Positions 53,601 through 64,000 of a stretch of DNA of 64,000 nucleotides are shown piece by piece. Origin of the DNA: Anastatus disparis (Eukaryota; Arthropoda; Insecta; Hymenoptera; Eupelmidae). The DNA lies in the NCBI GenBank assembly GCA_017163975.1, contig JAFFSR010000227.1, positions 1,674,001 to 1,738,000 of the forward strand. Reading direction: 5' to 3'. A program made the position numbers and the translations under genes. How positions within the stretch are numbered: position 1 is the first letter of the stretch; each line of letters opens with the position of its first letter. The notes under the pieces were generated by a model. The model was not told the DNA's origin. It worked only from the letters and a program-made list of their open reading frames with translations, and made no database searches.

Positions 53601-54754
53601 TGGAAAGTCTTGACAATGATATTACGCAATTACCGAACGGCTTGTCGAGTCTTATTTCAGGTGATATCGTATCGAATGCTGAAAAAGTTCCTATGGAGCT
53701 CGATGTTACAACGACACCTGAAACAATAACACCCTCGTCTGTTAGTCGAAAAAATTTCAGTTTCAGAAGATCATTGTCATTACAGAACGAGAGGCTTCAC
53801 GACGATGAAGTCAGTCCACCTAGCATTTCTAAAGTCAGATCTTGTTTGTTTCGCTCGCCTAATGCTACTTCTTCAACTGCTAAACTCAGTTTCGACGACG
53901 AAAGTCCAAGACGTAATTGCGACAGTCTTGACACTCCTCCTGTAAGAAAGTTCAAACGACCTGAACCACCAGTCGATCATTCGCCAATACTAGTCAAACG
54001 TTCAAGGAAATGCACTAGTTTCCAAGATGTAACGTCAATTGTTAATGATGTAAGCTCATCGCCACCAGTGCTACAACGTAGTCTTTCCGAAACCGAGGCT
54101 CATGCACATATTAAATCTGCTATCCATCGTAGTACTACCGATTCTGATTTAACTGGCGACTTCAGTAAGCCTTGTATATTACCGCTTGCTGAAGGTCAGC
54201 ACGAAGATCTTAAATCCATCACCTCTGAAACTTTATCCAAACTTATCAATGGTGAATTTAACCAACAAGTTAGCGATTTTAAGATTGTAGATTGTCGGTA
54301 TCCATACGAGTATGAAGCAGGTCACATTGATGGAGCGTTAAATCTATATACTAAGGAAATGATCGAAAAGTTTTTATTAGATCCACTTAAACATGCGCCT
54401 GCTATCGAGCCTGAAACGCAAAAACGAAGTATTCTCGTCTTCCATTGCGAATTTTCATGGGAGAGAGGACCTAATCTATCTAGATTCCTTCGCAACATCG
54501 ATAGGCAAAGGAATAAGGAACATTACCCCGCATTACATTATCCAGAAATTTATTTATTGCACGGAGGTTACCAAAAATTCTTTAAAGATCAAAGAACCTT
54601 ATGCTCTCCTCAAGGCTACAGACCAATGAGCCACCCAGATCACGAAGCTGATCTTCGACAATTCAGGGCCAAAAGTAAGAGTTGGCAAGGAGAGAAAACT
54701 AACAGGGCTAATGTTGTCACTGCTAGAGCGAATCTCAAGAGGCTCGGATTTTAG
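50696..54754 (+). CDS. stg: Cdc25/String M-phase inducer phosphatase
   Basis: Three exons (50696-50745, 52204-52432, 53297-54754) join in frame to 578 aa. Cdc25 removes inhibitory phosphates (Thr14/Tyr15) from Cdk1 to trigger mitosis. The N-terminal half is a disordered, Ser/Pro-rich regulatory region with repeated RSLS-type sites (possible kinase/14-3-3 targets). It also has a DDGFND motif at 186-191, like the DDGFVD beta-TrCP site of vertebrate Cdc25A/B. The rhodanese-type catalytic domain spans about 388-553: LPLAEGQHEDLKSIT, DCRYPYEYEAGHIDGALNLY, VFHCEFSWERGPNLSRF, YPALHYPEIYLLHGGY and FRAKSKSW. The catalytic Cys is 477 and the P-loop Arg is 483. Residue 481 is Trp (TGG at 54458-54460) where animal Cdc25s have Ser. 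The stop is at 54754 and a poly(A) signal AATAAA is at 55381. The symbol follows the Drosophila orthologue, and twine is an alternative. The first exon ends AG and completes an Arg codon with the G of exon 2. Confidence 0.93.
50746..52203 (+). other. cdc25 intron 1
   Basis: A GT-AG intron of 1,458 bp. Most is AT-rich, but 51480-51900 is distinctly less so (gcgagttgctgccctcttca, cagtcgcgcggcaaacgcaa, tgtcggttcgtg). That patch has no convincing exon. It may be an intronic enhancer or alternative promoter. Confidence 0.5.
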
Positions 54755-57235
54755 ATTTAGATTTAATTTCGTTAAAATGAGGAGCGTGTTTTTCGATCAA
54801 TGAAAATGTATATATGAATGAGTGGAACGATGACGTATTGAAATCAAAACACTGCCAAGTGAAGGTGTTCTTGTTTAGATTAAAAAATATTCGATCTAAG
54901 ATAAATGAAACGCTTTTGTGTATTTTGTGAAATTTTTAAAAATTTCAACAAAATTCGCTAGTTTTTACGTGCAAATGTAAATATAAATTTATTAAGAAAT
55001 TTAGTCGCAATAGACAAAGCCTTGTAAAGTCGCATACAAAGTAGGCGTTTTAAATGCTTTAACTTTTCGAATTCTGTAACGTTTATCTTATTTTTTTTTT
55101 TATAAAAAAATTGAAAATTCATAACTCGGCGAGATTATAAGAGAAAAGAAAAAATCGATTGTTTTTATTTGTATGCTATTTGTATGTGAGTATTTAATAA
55201 TTATTGAGTATTTGTGTATAGACGCAAAGAGAAACAGACGACGCGAGACTTGAAAAGCAAAAAGCGACATAGTCATTTTATTATTTTTTTTTCAGTTCGC
55301 TGATTAGCTTGTAATATACCAAATTAACAGATTGAAATTGTACATGAGTATGAATGTATGTTTCGCTAAATATGAAGAAAAATAAAGTCTCATCGATTTT
55401 CTCGTTTCTTCTTCAACTGACTAAAATGTCTATACATGTATAATATAATATATATACAATGATTGTTATTACATATGAACTAAAGAGAAAAAAAAAAGAT
55501 AAATTGATTTATTGATCATAAACATGGGAAAAGAAGGTTCGATTTATCCTCTCCCTTGATATGTGCAAAGTAGATTATTATATGTTGTACAAAGCTATAA
55601 CGCGCACTATATAAAATTATAAGCATTAATATAATTTTGTCATGAAAAAAATACCACTCTTTCATTTTATTCCTATTTCCTATCAGTTTTTTTATTACCT
55701 ATTTATTTATAACATTTACATTTTTTATTATTAATAAAAATATTATAAAAACATTTTTTCACATACATAATTTCAAAGTAAATTTTTCTTGTTTTAAGTA
55801 ACTTTTTAATGCATTTAATTGGATTAAACTGATTTTATGTTGTATTAAATTCTGCAAATATATAATAAAATAAACTTTTTTTTTAGTTCCAAATAGATCT
55901 TTTTAATTTCTAATTTTAAAAATAAATAGTTGAAAAATTAAAGTTTTACAGACTTTAAACTTTGACAATGTAAGTCGTTGTACTTGAATTACAAATAGTT
56001 TTTAGTTAAAAAATATTAAAAATTTTTGTATTCATTTCTATTAACAGAATTAAACGTTATAAATATTTACATTATTTATATCATAGTGAATTGAATAAAA
56101 ATTAAGATAAATTTAAATAAATAACATGTTAGATTTTAAGTACAAATGTCTCAAAAATCAAAAATATTATTTCAAGAAAATACGTTTTTGCTAAAATGAG
56201 AGCACTGACTTTTCAGAAATCCAAAGAGATTAATTTGTTCATTCATTTATTTGGTGAAAATCTTTAAATAAATCCAGCCAGATGAAAATTGAGTTTAATT
56301 TTAGCGGGAATCAGTGCAACGTGCAGTGATTGGTCGAACAAGTTATGCACAGTTAGTTGGAACCAATCAGAATTTTTTGCATAATTTATAATATTTATTT
56401 GGAGGGGAGATATTTTAATACCACGATTTAATGCGTATTATACCGGCCGGTATAGTGCAAATTTTGTATCTAAACTAATATTGTGCAATCACTTTGGAAT
56501 TTTATAAATTTACACATTATACTTACAGCGAATATACAGTTAATAAAAGAAGTTTTCAAGAGGCAAGTGTTTTTTCAAAAAGAAAAGTTGACGAACGTCA
56601 TCGAACAAACAGAAGTATTTCTCGTGAGCCATGCTTACTTTCTCTCTCAGTGCAAGTAATTAATAATCGTCTGTGAAATACATAGAAAAGTAAAACCCTG
56701 GAAATAAAAGCTTTTTGATCTTTGGAAAAGGAGGTTATTCTTTAAATAATAAGAAATTATTTTTTTTTTTCAGTGTTAATCTGCACTTATTGTGTGCTAT
56801 ATTATATTTTGTTTTAAATCGATAACCTCTTTTTTTCTCATTCTCAAAAGCCGGTAATTCTGCAAATTTTTCTCGCGTTGCTTCCAGAACTTTCTGCATG
56901 ATAATTCATAGCTTGATTGGCTTCTCTTTTACAAGTGCATGCTTTGTATGATTTATAACTTCTAAATATAGCGCACACTTATGACATGAATAAACTATTG
57001 TGTATTGATGTAAATTTGCATCATTAAACTTATAATCAAATCTTTGTATTTTCTATAATACAATGACTATAGAATAATGTTATCACTCATAGAATAATCT
57101 AATCTCATTTACGTTAAATTTCATATTAATGTTTAATTGTCCCTCAGCACAATCATAAATAGGTTGTTTTTTGCTTTAGCTTCTTTAATTGCTAAAAGAC
57201 CATTACTGAGTATCGGATCAAGATTACTTGCAACA
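54755..57235 (+). other. cdc25 3' UTR and intergenic DNA before PEBP1
   Basis: Positions 54755 to about 55405 are probably 3' UTR, ending after the AATAAA at 55381-55386. The rest is AT-rich. At 56325-56372 an ATTGG and a CCAAT motif face each other (gattggtcgaacaag ... ggaaccaatcag), and 56445-56458 has the palindrome accggccggt. These may belong to the PEBP1 promoter. No other coding exon is recognised. Confidence 0.45.
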
Positions 57236-57944
57236 ATGACAGATGCTTTGAAAACCCACGAAGTCATTCCAGATGTGATTGATACCGTACCACCAGCTGT
57301 TGCCAAAGTATCATATCCCAGTGGAGTTTCTGTAGACATTGGTAAAGAGCTTACTCCTACCCAAGTTAAAGATCAACCTACTGTAGACTGGGATGCTGAT
57401 TCTTCAAGCTATTATCTTCTGTGTATGACAGGTAAAATTGATTTTTATATGTGCATTTAAAATAATGTCGAATGAAATAAACTATACGAATTGACCTAAT
57501 TATGTCAAATTTTTGCTCATCAAATTAATTTTGATTAATAAGTTATTTGTTCTAGATAAAATAAACTAATCATCATTTGTTTAAATTTTAGATCCTGATG
57601 CACCAAGTCGAAAAGAACCCAAATTCCGTGAGTGGCATCATTGGCTTGTTGGTAACATTCCAGGAAAAGATGTTTCCAAAGGAGATGTTTTGTCCGGTTA
57701 CATTGGATCAGGTCCACCACCAAATACTGGTCTCCATCGCTATGTCTTTTTGATTTACAAACAACCAGATAAAATTAATTTCTCTGAAAAACGTTTGACA
57801 AATCGCAGTGGAGATGGACGTAATAATTTCTCCATCAAGAAATTTGCTGAAAAATACAAATTAGGAAATCCAATTGCTGGAAATATGTACCAAGCTGCCT
57901 ATGATGACTACGTACCAATATTGTACAAACAACTTGAAGGATAG
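57236..57944 (+). CDS. Phosphatidylethanolamine-binding protein (PEBP), no signal peptide from chosen ATG
   Basis: Two exons, 57236-57431 and 57592-57944, give 182 aa, the usual PEBP/RKIP size. The family binds phospholipid head groups or small anions and can modulate kinases such as Raf. Diagnostic motifs are [22 protein letters not shown] followed by [10 protein letters not shown] (conserved region 1), [15 protein letters not shown] (conserved region 2) and the C-terminal [14 protein letters not shown]. The start [10 protein letters not shown] is chosen as the first in-frame ATG. The frame is open back to 57137 without ATG, preceded by a stop at 57134. A cctcag acceptor at 57147 would add about 29 residues rich in Leu, Ala, Arg and Lys if an upstream exon exists, and these could be a mitochondrial or signal leader. 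It is paralogous to the next gene and has the same orientation. Confidence 0.9.
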
Positions 57945-58480
57945 ATTTAAGTTATATCTATTTTTTTTAAAGTGTAGAAAAACACTATAACTATTATCAA
58001 GACTGTGTCTTGTTTATTTATATTTTCAATAATGCACATCATTATTAGCAATGTAAATGAAAATATATTTTGTATTCGAGTGATATTACACATAGCTTCC
58101 ACTTTTTGTAAGTAAAATACTCCAAGGTTTAATTATCAAATCTCTATTGAAAATAAAATTATAAAAAACACTTAATTGATTTGTATTGCATAATTATTTC
58201 CATATTTAATTTATAAAAAGTACCATAAATAAACTTTTTAACGATTGTAAAAATACTTAATAAATTAAAAAATCATAAAGCTTATTAGCAATGTAAATTA
58301 GATGGAAGATAAAAAATAATTATTATATTGCTACTATTAACCACATTATTGCTGTTCTGTAATAGAACTTAATCGTCCGGCAGTTGCGTTTCCGCTGAGA
58401 AAATTGACTCTATTGAATTTGATTATTTGATTCTTTTTTATCGCATAGAAAATTACAGTGATGTAATGCAAACATTGTAG
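57945..58480. other. Intergenic between PEBP genes
   Basis: This holds the PEBP1 3' end (candidate AATAAA at 58152-58157) followed by AT-rich DNA. A slightly GC-richer patch at 58368-58400 (cgtccggcagttgcgtttcc) may be upstream promoter sequence for PEBP2. Confidence 0.45.
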
Positions 58481-58539
58481 TATAAATTTTTCTCTTTGAG
58501 AGAATCTGGTAACAGTGCAGCATTTGATACACGTGAGAG
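58481..58539 (+). promoter_or_regulatory. Candidate TATA promoter and short leader of PEBP2
   Basis: TATAAATTT lies at 58481-58489, 59 nt before the ATG at 58540. An initiator at about 58511 (aacagtgcag) would give a leader of about 28 nt. The spacing fits a TATA-driven insect promoter. Motif-based call. Confidence 0.45.
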
Positions 58540-60732
58540 ATGAGACTCCTTATTGCAAGTAAGATTTAATATTCTTTGTGTTGAAATCTTTCAATAGTTG
58601 TATGACAAAGTTTTAACTGAAATAACAATTTTTTATTCTATATTTGCTATTAATCTAATCAATTGTATCTTATCTAAGGATGCAAAAATTTTATCATAGA
58701 ATTTGTTAAAATTTGGAATCTTATTTTAAAAATTTATTTTATGTAAGAAATTCGTTAATAGTATTTACAATTATTATTTGTAGACTAATTTTAACTTAAT
58801 ATTACAATTATTTTTATTACAATATCATTATATTAAGAATTTATTAAAACGTATATTTTCAATACAGTAATATTATAGTATATATCACGAAGTATAATAC
58901 CACTGTTCTGAAGAAGCATATCATAAAAAATTTCTCAAATCATTGTAATGGAAAAAATGATTTTTTAAATCTTAGGTATTTTTATCGGTGCATGCGCCTT
59001 TGCAGCTGATATACCTGGAGATTTTGCAACTGCTGGTATAGTGCCAGATGTTTTAAATACTGCTCCACATGATCTGCTCGCGGTATAGTATATTACACAC
59101 CAAGGGAGGTAAAGTACTGGCGAGTCCATAGCACATATAATTGCCACCTCGAGCCGAAGGCGAGGGTGGCAAATATGTGCTATGGGCTCGCCATTTTACC
59201 TCCCGTGGAGTGTATACTATTTTTCGCCATACCCGGGCCGAAACTATGACTTTTGTTTTTCGCCGCCGGGACGAAAGTCGTAGTTTCGGGCAGGGTATGG
59301 CGAAAAATATTTAAATGATAGTACATTTTATAAGTGAAAAAAGTTCAAGCTAAACTTGCTTGAATAAACGAATAAAAAATATATATGTCTTTCAGAAATG
59401 TCTCTATTAAGCGTACCGCGAAACATTATGAATTATTGATTCGTTAATGATAGCCCCTTTAATAGAAGCTTTACACTTGTTCAGAATATATAATGATATT
59501 TACCTACTATAAGTCTATAAGTCGCACGATAAACTTTTTTTTTATAATTTATTTACCGTTAAAAAAGAGATTTAAAAAAGTTTTTATTAAATCTAGTTGC
59601 AATTTATAAGTGTGTTATTATTATTATTTTTCAATTTTAATTTTCCATGTGTTAAATGTTCAATTTGATTATTGTTTTTAATACAAATAATGTAAATTTT
59701 AAAAGCTTATGTAAATCGCTCAATTGGCCGGTAAACATATGAAAATCATTTTATGCAATGAAATACTTATTATGCAATAATGAGTAATATTTATAAATTA
59801 ATTCTATAAATATAGGTCACGTTTAAAGATAATGATAAAGATAGAGATTTAAAATTTGGAGAAGAATTGACACCGACTTTAGTGAAGGATCAACCGGTAG
59901 TAGCATGGAACTCTGAAGATAATGGTTTATATACGATAGCTATGGTCGGTAAGTTCATCAATTATTTTATATATTATCATTTCAAGATAATAAACTTTTC
60001 AAGTTCAAATTCAAAATTTTTAATTTTATCATTAAAATTAAAATTGCAACGACAAAGGTAACATATTTAGTGAATATAATATGTTCTATAATATTTGAAG
60101 TAGAATTTACGATTGCTAGAGAAATCAGTAGTAACAGTTGATTTAACTTAGACAGATTAAATTGAAATAGTAGTTTGTAAATACAAAAAAAATTTTTTAA
60201 GTTAGTAGAAATATAATTTATATCAAAACGTTTTTAATGAAATTCAACATTAATGTCTTCCTTTTATTTAAAAAGTTGCAATTATTTTTTAGTCGTAATG
60301 TAAAATATTTGTAAATTTTTTTTATTAAAATATCAAATCTACTATTAATTTTAAAATATAAACATAAAAAATAAATTAGATCCAGACGCTCCAAGCCGTG
60401 AAGATCCCAAGATGCGAGAGATGTTACATTGGTTAATAGCTAATATACCGGGTCCAGATATAACCAAAGGTGAAACTGTTGCCGAATATATTGGCTCAGG
60501 ACCTCAAAAGGATACTGGCCTACATCGTTACGTGCTTTTAGTTTATCAGCAACCTTCAATGCTCACCGTCGAAGAAGCACACGTAACTAATCACGATCGT
60601 ACAGGTAGACCTGGATTTTCCATACGTAATTTCGCTACAAAATATAAACTTGGCGATCCTGTTGCTGGTAACATGTTTTTAGCTAAGTATGATGATTATG
60701 TACCAATTTTACATAAACAGTTGGGCGAATAA
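58540..60732 (+). CDS. Secreted PEBP-family protein
   Basis: Four exons (58540-58558, 58976-59082, 59816-59948, 60380-60732) give 203 aa. The 19-nt first exon plus exon 2 encode MRLLIASIFIGACAFAAD, a classic signal peptide (Arg, hydrophobic core, small residues before a cleavage near 16-17), so the product should enter the secretory pathway. The mature protein shows ELTPTLVKDQPVVAW, DPDAPSR from residue 87, LHWLIANIPG, GSGPQKDTGLHRYVL and [14 protein letters not shown]. The last intron is at the same place and phase as in PEBP1, so the two arose by tandem duplication. The exon 2 donor (GCG then gtatag) lies at the very edge of an inserted foldback element. The ligand is unknown, with lipid or odorant-like carrier roles possible. 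Confidence 0.88.
59083..59308. mobile_element. Composite foldback element in PEBP2 intron 2
   Basis: Hairpin 1 spans about 59085-59221. Its arms pair as atagtata..., gggaggtaaa, tggcgag(t/c)ccatagcaca and ttgccacc, around a centre of cgagccgaaggcgag. Hairpin 2 spans about 59221-59306. Its arms are tttcgccataccc, ccgaaactatgactttt and their near-perfect complement, around cgccgccgggac. It is much more GC-rich than the intron and non-coding. Its left end begins at the exon 2 splice donor. Confidence 0.7.
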
Positions 60733-61775
60733 AAAAAATCTCTCATTATTTAGTTATACATAATATTTTTTACTGACTTTTTATTTTCACCTCATTATTT
60801 CCGACTTTTCCGAAGGTAATGCAACGCAGTGGTAAGTTCATTCAGTTAGTAATTAAAATGATGAAACATACCTCTGAAAAAAATAATTAAAAGAAATAAT
60901 TTACAAATCAAAGTAAAAATTAATTTTGCATTTAAGATAAATATTTTATAAAAATTTTTCTCTTGTTTGTTTGAAATATTTATATGAAGTGACTAAAATT
61001 GGTTATGTTAAAAAATAATCTAATGTGAATATATTATCCTCCATTCTCTTAAACAAAAGTTTTTTTTTAATTATCAGCTTTTCAAAAATCACTGAAAAGT
61101 TTTTAGAATAAGATCTCGAAAAACGAATTTATTTTTTAAAAAATTTCTAAAGAAATTGATTAGAAAATTCAATAAGAAAAGATTTCAAAAAAATTAAGAG
61201 AATTAATATTTTGCGTTTCGGTTTCGAATTATTCTGAGCCGTCATTAATACAAAGCAGAAAAATTCTCATGTAGACGCAAATAAGAGTTTTTTATTTATA
61301 GATAGAGAGAAAAATATGGAACGTCTATTCTATATATAATTTTAAAAAATAATCTTCCCATAGAACTATCTCATATATTTTGACGACACTTCAATACTGC
61401 ACATTTTTATTTAAATGCAAATTTTACTATAAAATAAAGTTATTATTGAACCTTCTTCAGAATTTACTATTTACAAATTGTAAAAATAATCAAATTCGTT
61501 AATTAGTATTTCCAAAATTTTTTTAAACAATTAAGATGATTTTAATGGAAATTTATTTTAAATAATAATAATAATAAAGAATGTTTTTATTCTTGACTTT
61601 GAATAAGAAAATCTTTAAAAAAGTAGAATAAAAAATTATAGAATATGATGAGACATCATCTTTCTTTTAAAATCGCTAATTTTAAAATAAAAATCTTAAA
61701 ATTTTTAAGAAACTAAAATAATTTGTTGGATATCTAGTTTGAAATAAAGAGAAAGAATTAAATTCATTATTGAAA
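60733..61775. other. PEBP2 3' flank and AT-rich intergenic DNA
   Basis: An AATAAA overlaps the region just after the stop (60729-60735), but the true cleavage site is unclear. The rest is AT-rich with no ORF of interest. Confidence 0.45.
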
Positions 61776-61982
61776 TTTTTTTTTTAATTTCATTTAACGT
61801 CGCTGTATTTATGATATCATTACGATGCCAATTAGCGACGGAGGTTTACAGTGTGTTTGTGAACAAAGCACATGTAAAATACAGTGTTGCTTGTATCATT
61901 CGGCCGCCGAGAGTGGGATTCGAACTCGGATCCTCGAGATTACTAATCCATCGCTCTACCGACTGAACCACTGACGACCTCT
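61776..61982 (-). repeat. tRNA-derived SINE, copy 5
   Basis: Read on the minus strand, the head is gaggtcgtcagtggttcagtcggtagagcg with a gagttcgaatcccactctc B box at about 61908-61927. The caagcaacactgta-like, acatgtgctttgttcacaaac and gtcgctaattggcatcg blocks follow, and it ends gcgacgttaaatg plus an A-rich tail. It is the only minus-strand copy in the window. Confidence 0.87.
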
Positions 61983-63269
61983 TAAAATAAAAATTATTGA
62001 TTCAAATAAGGAATACCAAAAAGGAAAAAAAGGTGTGAACACCAGTGTCAAACGTTCGTGCCTTTCATACAAAAAAGCTAAGCTTCCTGCATGTTTTCAT
62101 GTTTAAAGCTTCGCGATGCGAAGCGCGAAGGCGTTTCGGAACAAGCGAAGCGATAATTCTTTTTTGTTATTGATATATACTAAGATATACAGTAACTGTA
62201 TATGGAAACGCGTCCCACGTTTTTCTTTTAACTATTAATAAAACTAAAAAATTTTTTATAGTAATTTTGATGGAAAAAATTTTATTTTATTTCATATTAA
62301 CAAATTACGTATCTTATTCACAATCATACGCAAATTAACTGTAAAGAACTTTTTGTACACCATTAAATGTCTAAGTGTTGTTAATGAACATAAAAAAAAC
62401 ACTTAATTCAAACCTTTTTGAATTATTTAACGGAATTTTTGATTATTTAATATAGACTTTTTAAATATTCGTAATATTGCAAAAGTTTGAAAATGTTGCT
62501 ATCAAATAATTCTTTTAGATAAATATTTGCAATTTTTCATAGCATTATATTTGATGTCAATCATAATAGATAAATTTTAATTTTATTAAAATTGATATTT
62601 TATGTTTTTTAACAAGCGTTAAAAGAATTACTTCAATTAGGCAAAATATACTTTTAAAACTACATTGGAATTTAGAATAAATATGTATCGTGATTGTTAA
62701 TTTTTTTTTTAATTGTATACTATATCCAAATTTTATTAATAAACACATAATGTATTTTTCAATTTTAATCAAACAAACAAAATAAATGAAATCAAATAAA
62801 AATTTAGAATATTGTTTATTCTTTTTAAATCCTTTTTTTTAATAATTGGAAGTTGTGTTTGCATTATTTGGTTGTAATACTTCTTGACGATTCAGAAAAT
62901 TTTTTCTTATAAAATAACACCAAATTTGATATTTTTTCTTAAGAATTTCAAATGAAAAAAATATGTTTCCTATATAAATAAAAAAAAATTACTTTATTTT
63001 TTTCATTTTAAAATATTCAAAATTATTCATCGCTGATTCACAATAGTAATACTAAATTTAAAGACAAAATAACTATCAACTCAATATATCCTGCGTTTTA
63101 TTTCCAACGATCAACAAATAATCGTAATATATTAGTTAAATGTCTATAAATTTCGTAGCTCCGTGCTATAAAGCAACGATGCATTTATGCCTGTGACCTC
63201 AGCTCCACGCATTCACCTATACGCATCGGCCCTACAAGCACAATACTGTTTTATTCATCTTCATTACGG
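61983..63269. other. Intergenic DNA with a GC-rich hairpin patch
   Basis: Positions 62041-62215 are less AT-rich and contain the perfect small hairpin gcttcgcgatgcgaagc (62108-62124), then gcgaaggcg and aagcgaagcg. These resemble the GC-rich centres of the foldbacks at 40530 and 59083. The remainder is AT-rich. Positions 63155-63269 are more complex and may be 5' UTR of a downstream gene. Confidence 0.45.
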
Positions 63270-63287
63270 ATGCCGACGGTGTTTCAG
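63270..63287 (+). CDS. Tentative first coding exon of a gene running past the window
   Basis: ATGCCGACGGTGTTTCAG (MPTVFQ), followed directly by a donor gtaaca. It sits in a patch of higher complexity (63155-63290) after long AT-rich DNA, with taaag/tataaag motifs near 63170. There is no family evidence and no second exon in the remaining 700 bp, so this is a weak call. Confidence 0.15.
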
Positions 63288-64000
63288 GTAACATCATTCT
63301 TTACATATTAATTATTGAATTTACAGAAAGAAATTTTATATGTTATCAATTTTTATTACGGTTTTTTTTTGCTACATTTAATTTGTTTTAAAGTGTATAT
63401 TGCAGAAATTTTATTTTGATGTTGTTAATCGAGTTTTTATTTTTGAAAAAAGCTAAATTTAAAAGAAATCCAACTACTGTATGCTTTAATCATTTAATAA
63501 TTTAATTTGGTTAATGATGTATCTTTCATTAGATTTGATATTTAAGTTTAATTAGTTTATAATAAACCACAAAAGTCATTACATTTTTTTCATGATTTGT
63601 ATTAAATATTTCCAAGAAATCCAATTATACGACGTTCCAAAAAGCTTTTGCATCATGTTATAAAAACAACAGTATCCTGCGATGACAGGACACACATTTA
63701 ACCATCGAATTTCTTTTCTTTTCACGTAAACATTTATTTTTTTGTTATTTTAAAAAAACTCTTTTAGAAAATATCCTACTTTTGTCTATTTAGTTCCCAG
63801 GTTATAAACTGAATACACGTGCCGGGTATAATAATTAGTGATTGTTTCATTATAGTGAAAACAAATTTTGGTTAAATTTTGCCCTAAAGAAAAAGTTTTC
63901 ATAACATTTTCGCAGTTTTGTGAAAACCATTTAAGAATTTTTAATCACAAATTATGAATAGATTATTATTAAAAATTCTTTCTTCGTATTTTTAAAAATT
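63288..64000. other. AT-rich end of window
   Basis: Nothing recognisable. It could be intronic if the exon at 63270 is real. Confidence 0.4.

Noticed and set aside
58965..59147. 60-codon minus-strand ORF across PEBP2 exon 2 and the foldback
   Set aside because: Antisense shadow of the signal-peptide exon plus inserted hairpin sequence.
1..64000. CRISPR arrays, prokaryotic operons, phage or endogenous viral genes
   Set aside because: No regularly spaced identical repeats, no ribosome-binding-site gene chains, and no viral-type ORFs. All genes are intron-containing metazoan genes.

Overview
This is nuclear DNA from an AT-rich eukaryote, almost certainly an insect. The genes have short exons, GT-AG introns, AATAAA poly(A) signals and metazoan protein families. 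A small hymenopteran (parasitoid wasp-like) is a reasonable guess from composition and gene style, but the sequence alone does not prove it. There is no bacterial, organellar or recognisable viral gene content. No transposase or reverse-transcriptase ORF was found.

Layout. Positions 1-13.3 kb are gene-poor and carry one SINE and a composite repeat at about 11.8-12.8 kb. Positions 13.6-16.7 kb hold two convergent genes: a nudE-like coiled-coil gene (+, four exons, 377 aa) and the 3' part of a Gfo/Idh/MocA inositol-2-dehydrogenase-like gene (-, two exons seen, 5' end not found). A 1.1-kb repeat with short inverted ends lies in the upstream intron of the dehydrogenase. Positions 17.9-50.3 kb form a gene desert of about 32 kb. 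In it, AT-rich spacers alternate with less AT-rich islands containing GCGCGC, CAGCTG and GA/CT motifs. It also holds two SINEs, two MITE-like elements, two foldback elements, a tandem repeat and a long (TA)n. At 50.7-54.75 kb lies a complete Cdc25/string phosphatase gene (+, three exons, 578 aa). At 57.2-60.7 kb there are two tandem PEBP genes (+): the first has no signal peptide at its chosen start, and the second has a clear signal peptide on a tiny first exon. The rest, to 64 kb, is intergenic with one minus-strand SINE and a very tentative first exon of a further gene at 63.27 kb.

How the genes relate. They are not an operon and share no pathway. NudE acts in dynein/Lis1 transport and mitosis, and Cdc25 triggers mitotic entry by dephosphorylating Cdk1. 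The dehydrogenase is metabolic, and the PEBPs bind lipids or small ligands. The large non-coding territory upstream of cdc25 fits the modular cis-regulatory region known for Drosophila string, although none of it is proven here.

Most notable: a tryptophan in the Cdc25 phosphatase P-loop where animal enzymes have serine; an internal duplication of the conserved LIS1-binding-type segment in the nudE-like protein; a foldback element whose end supplies, or sits on, the 5' splice site of the secreted PEBP gene; and a five-copy tRNA-derived SINE family.
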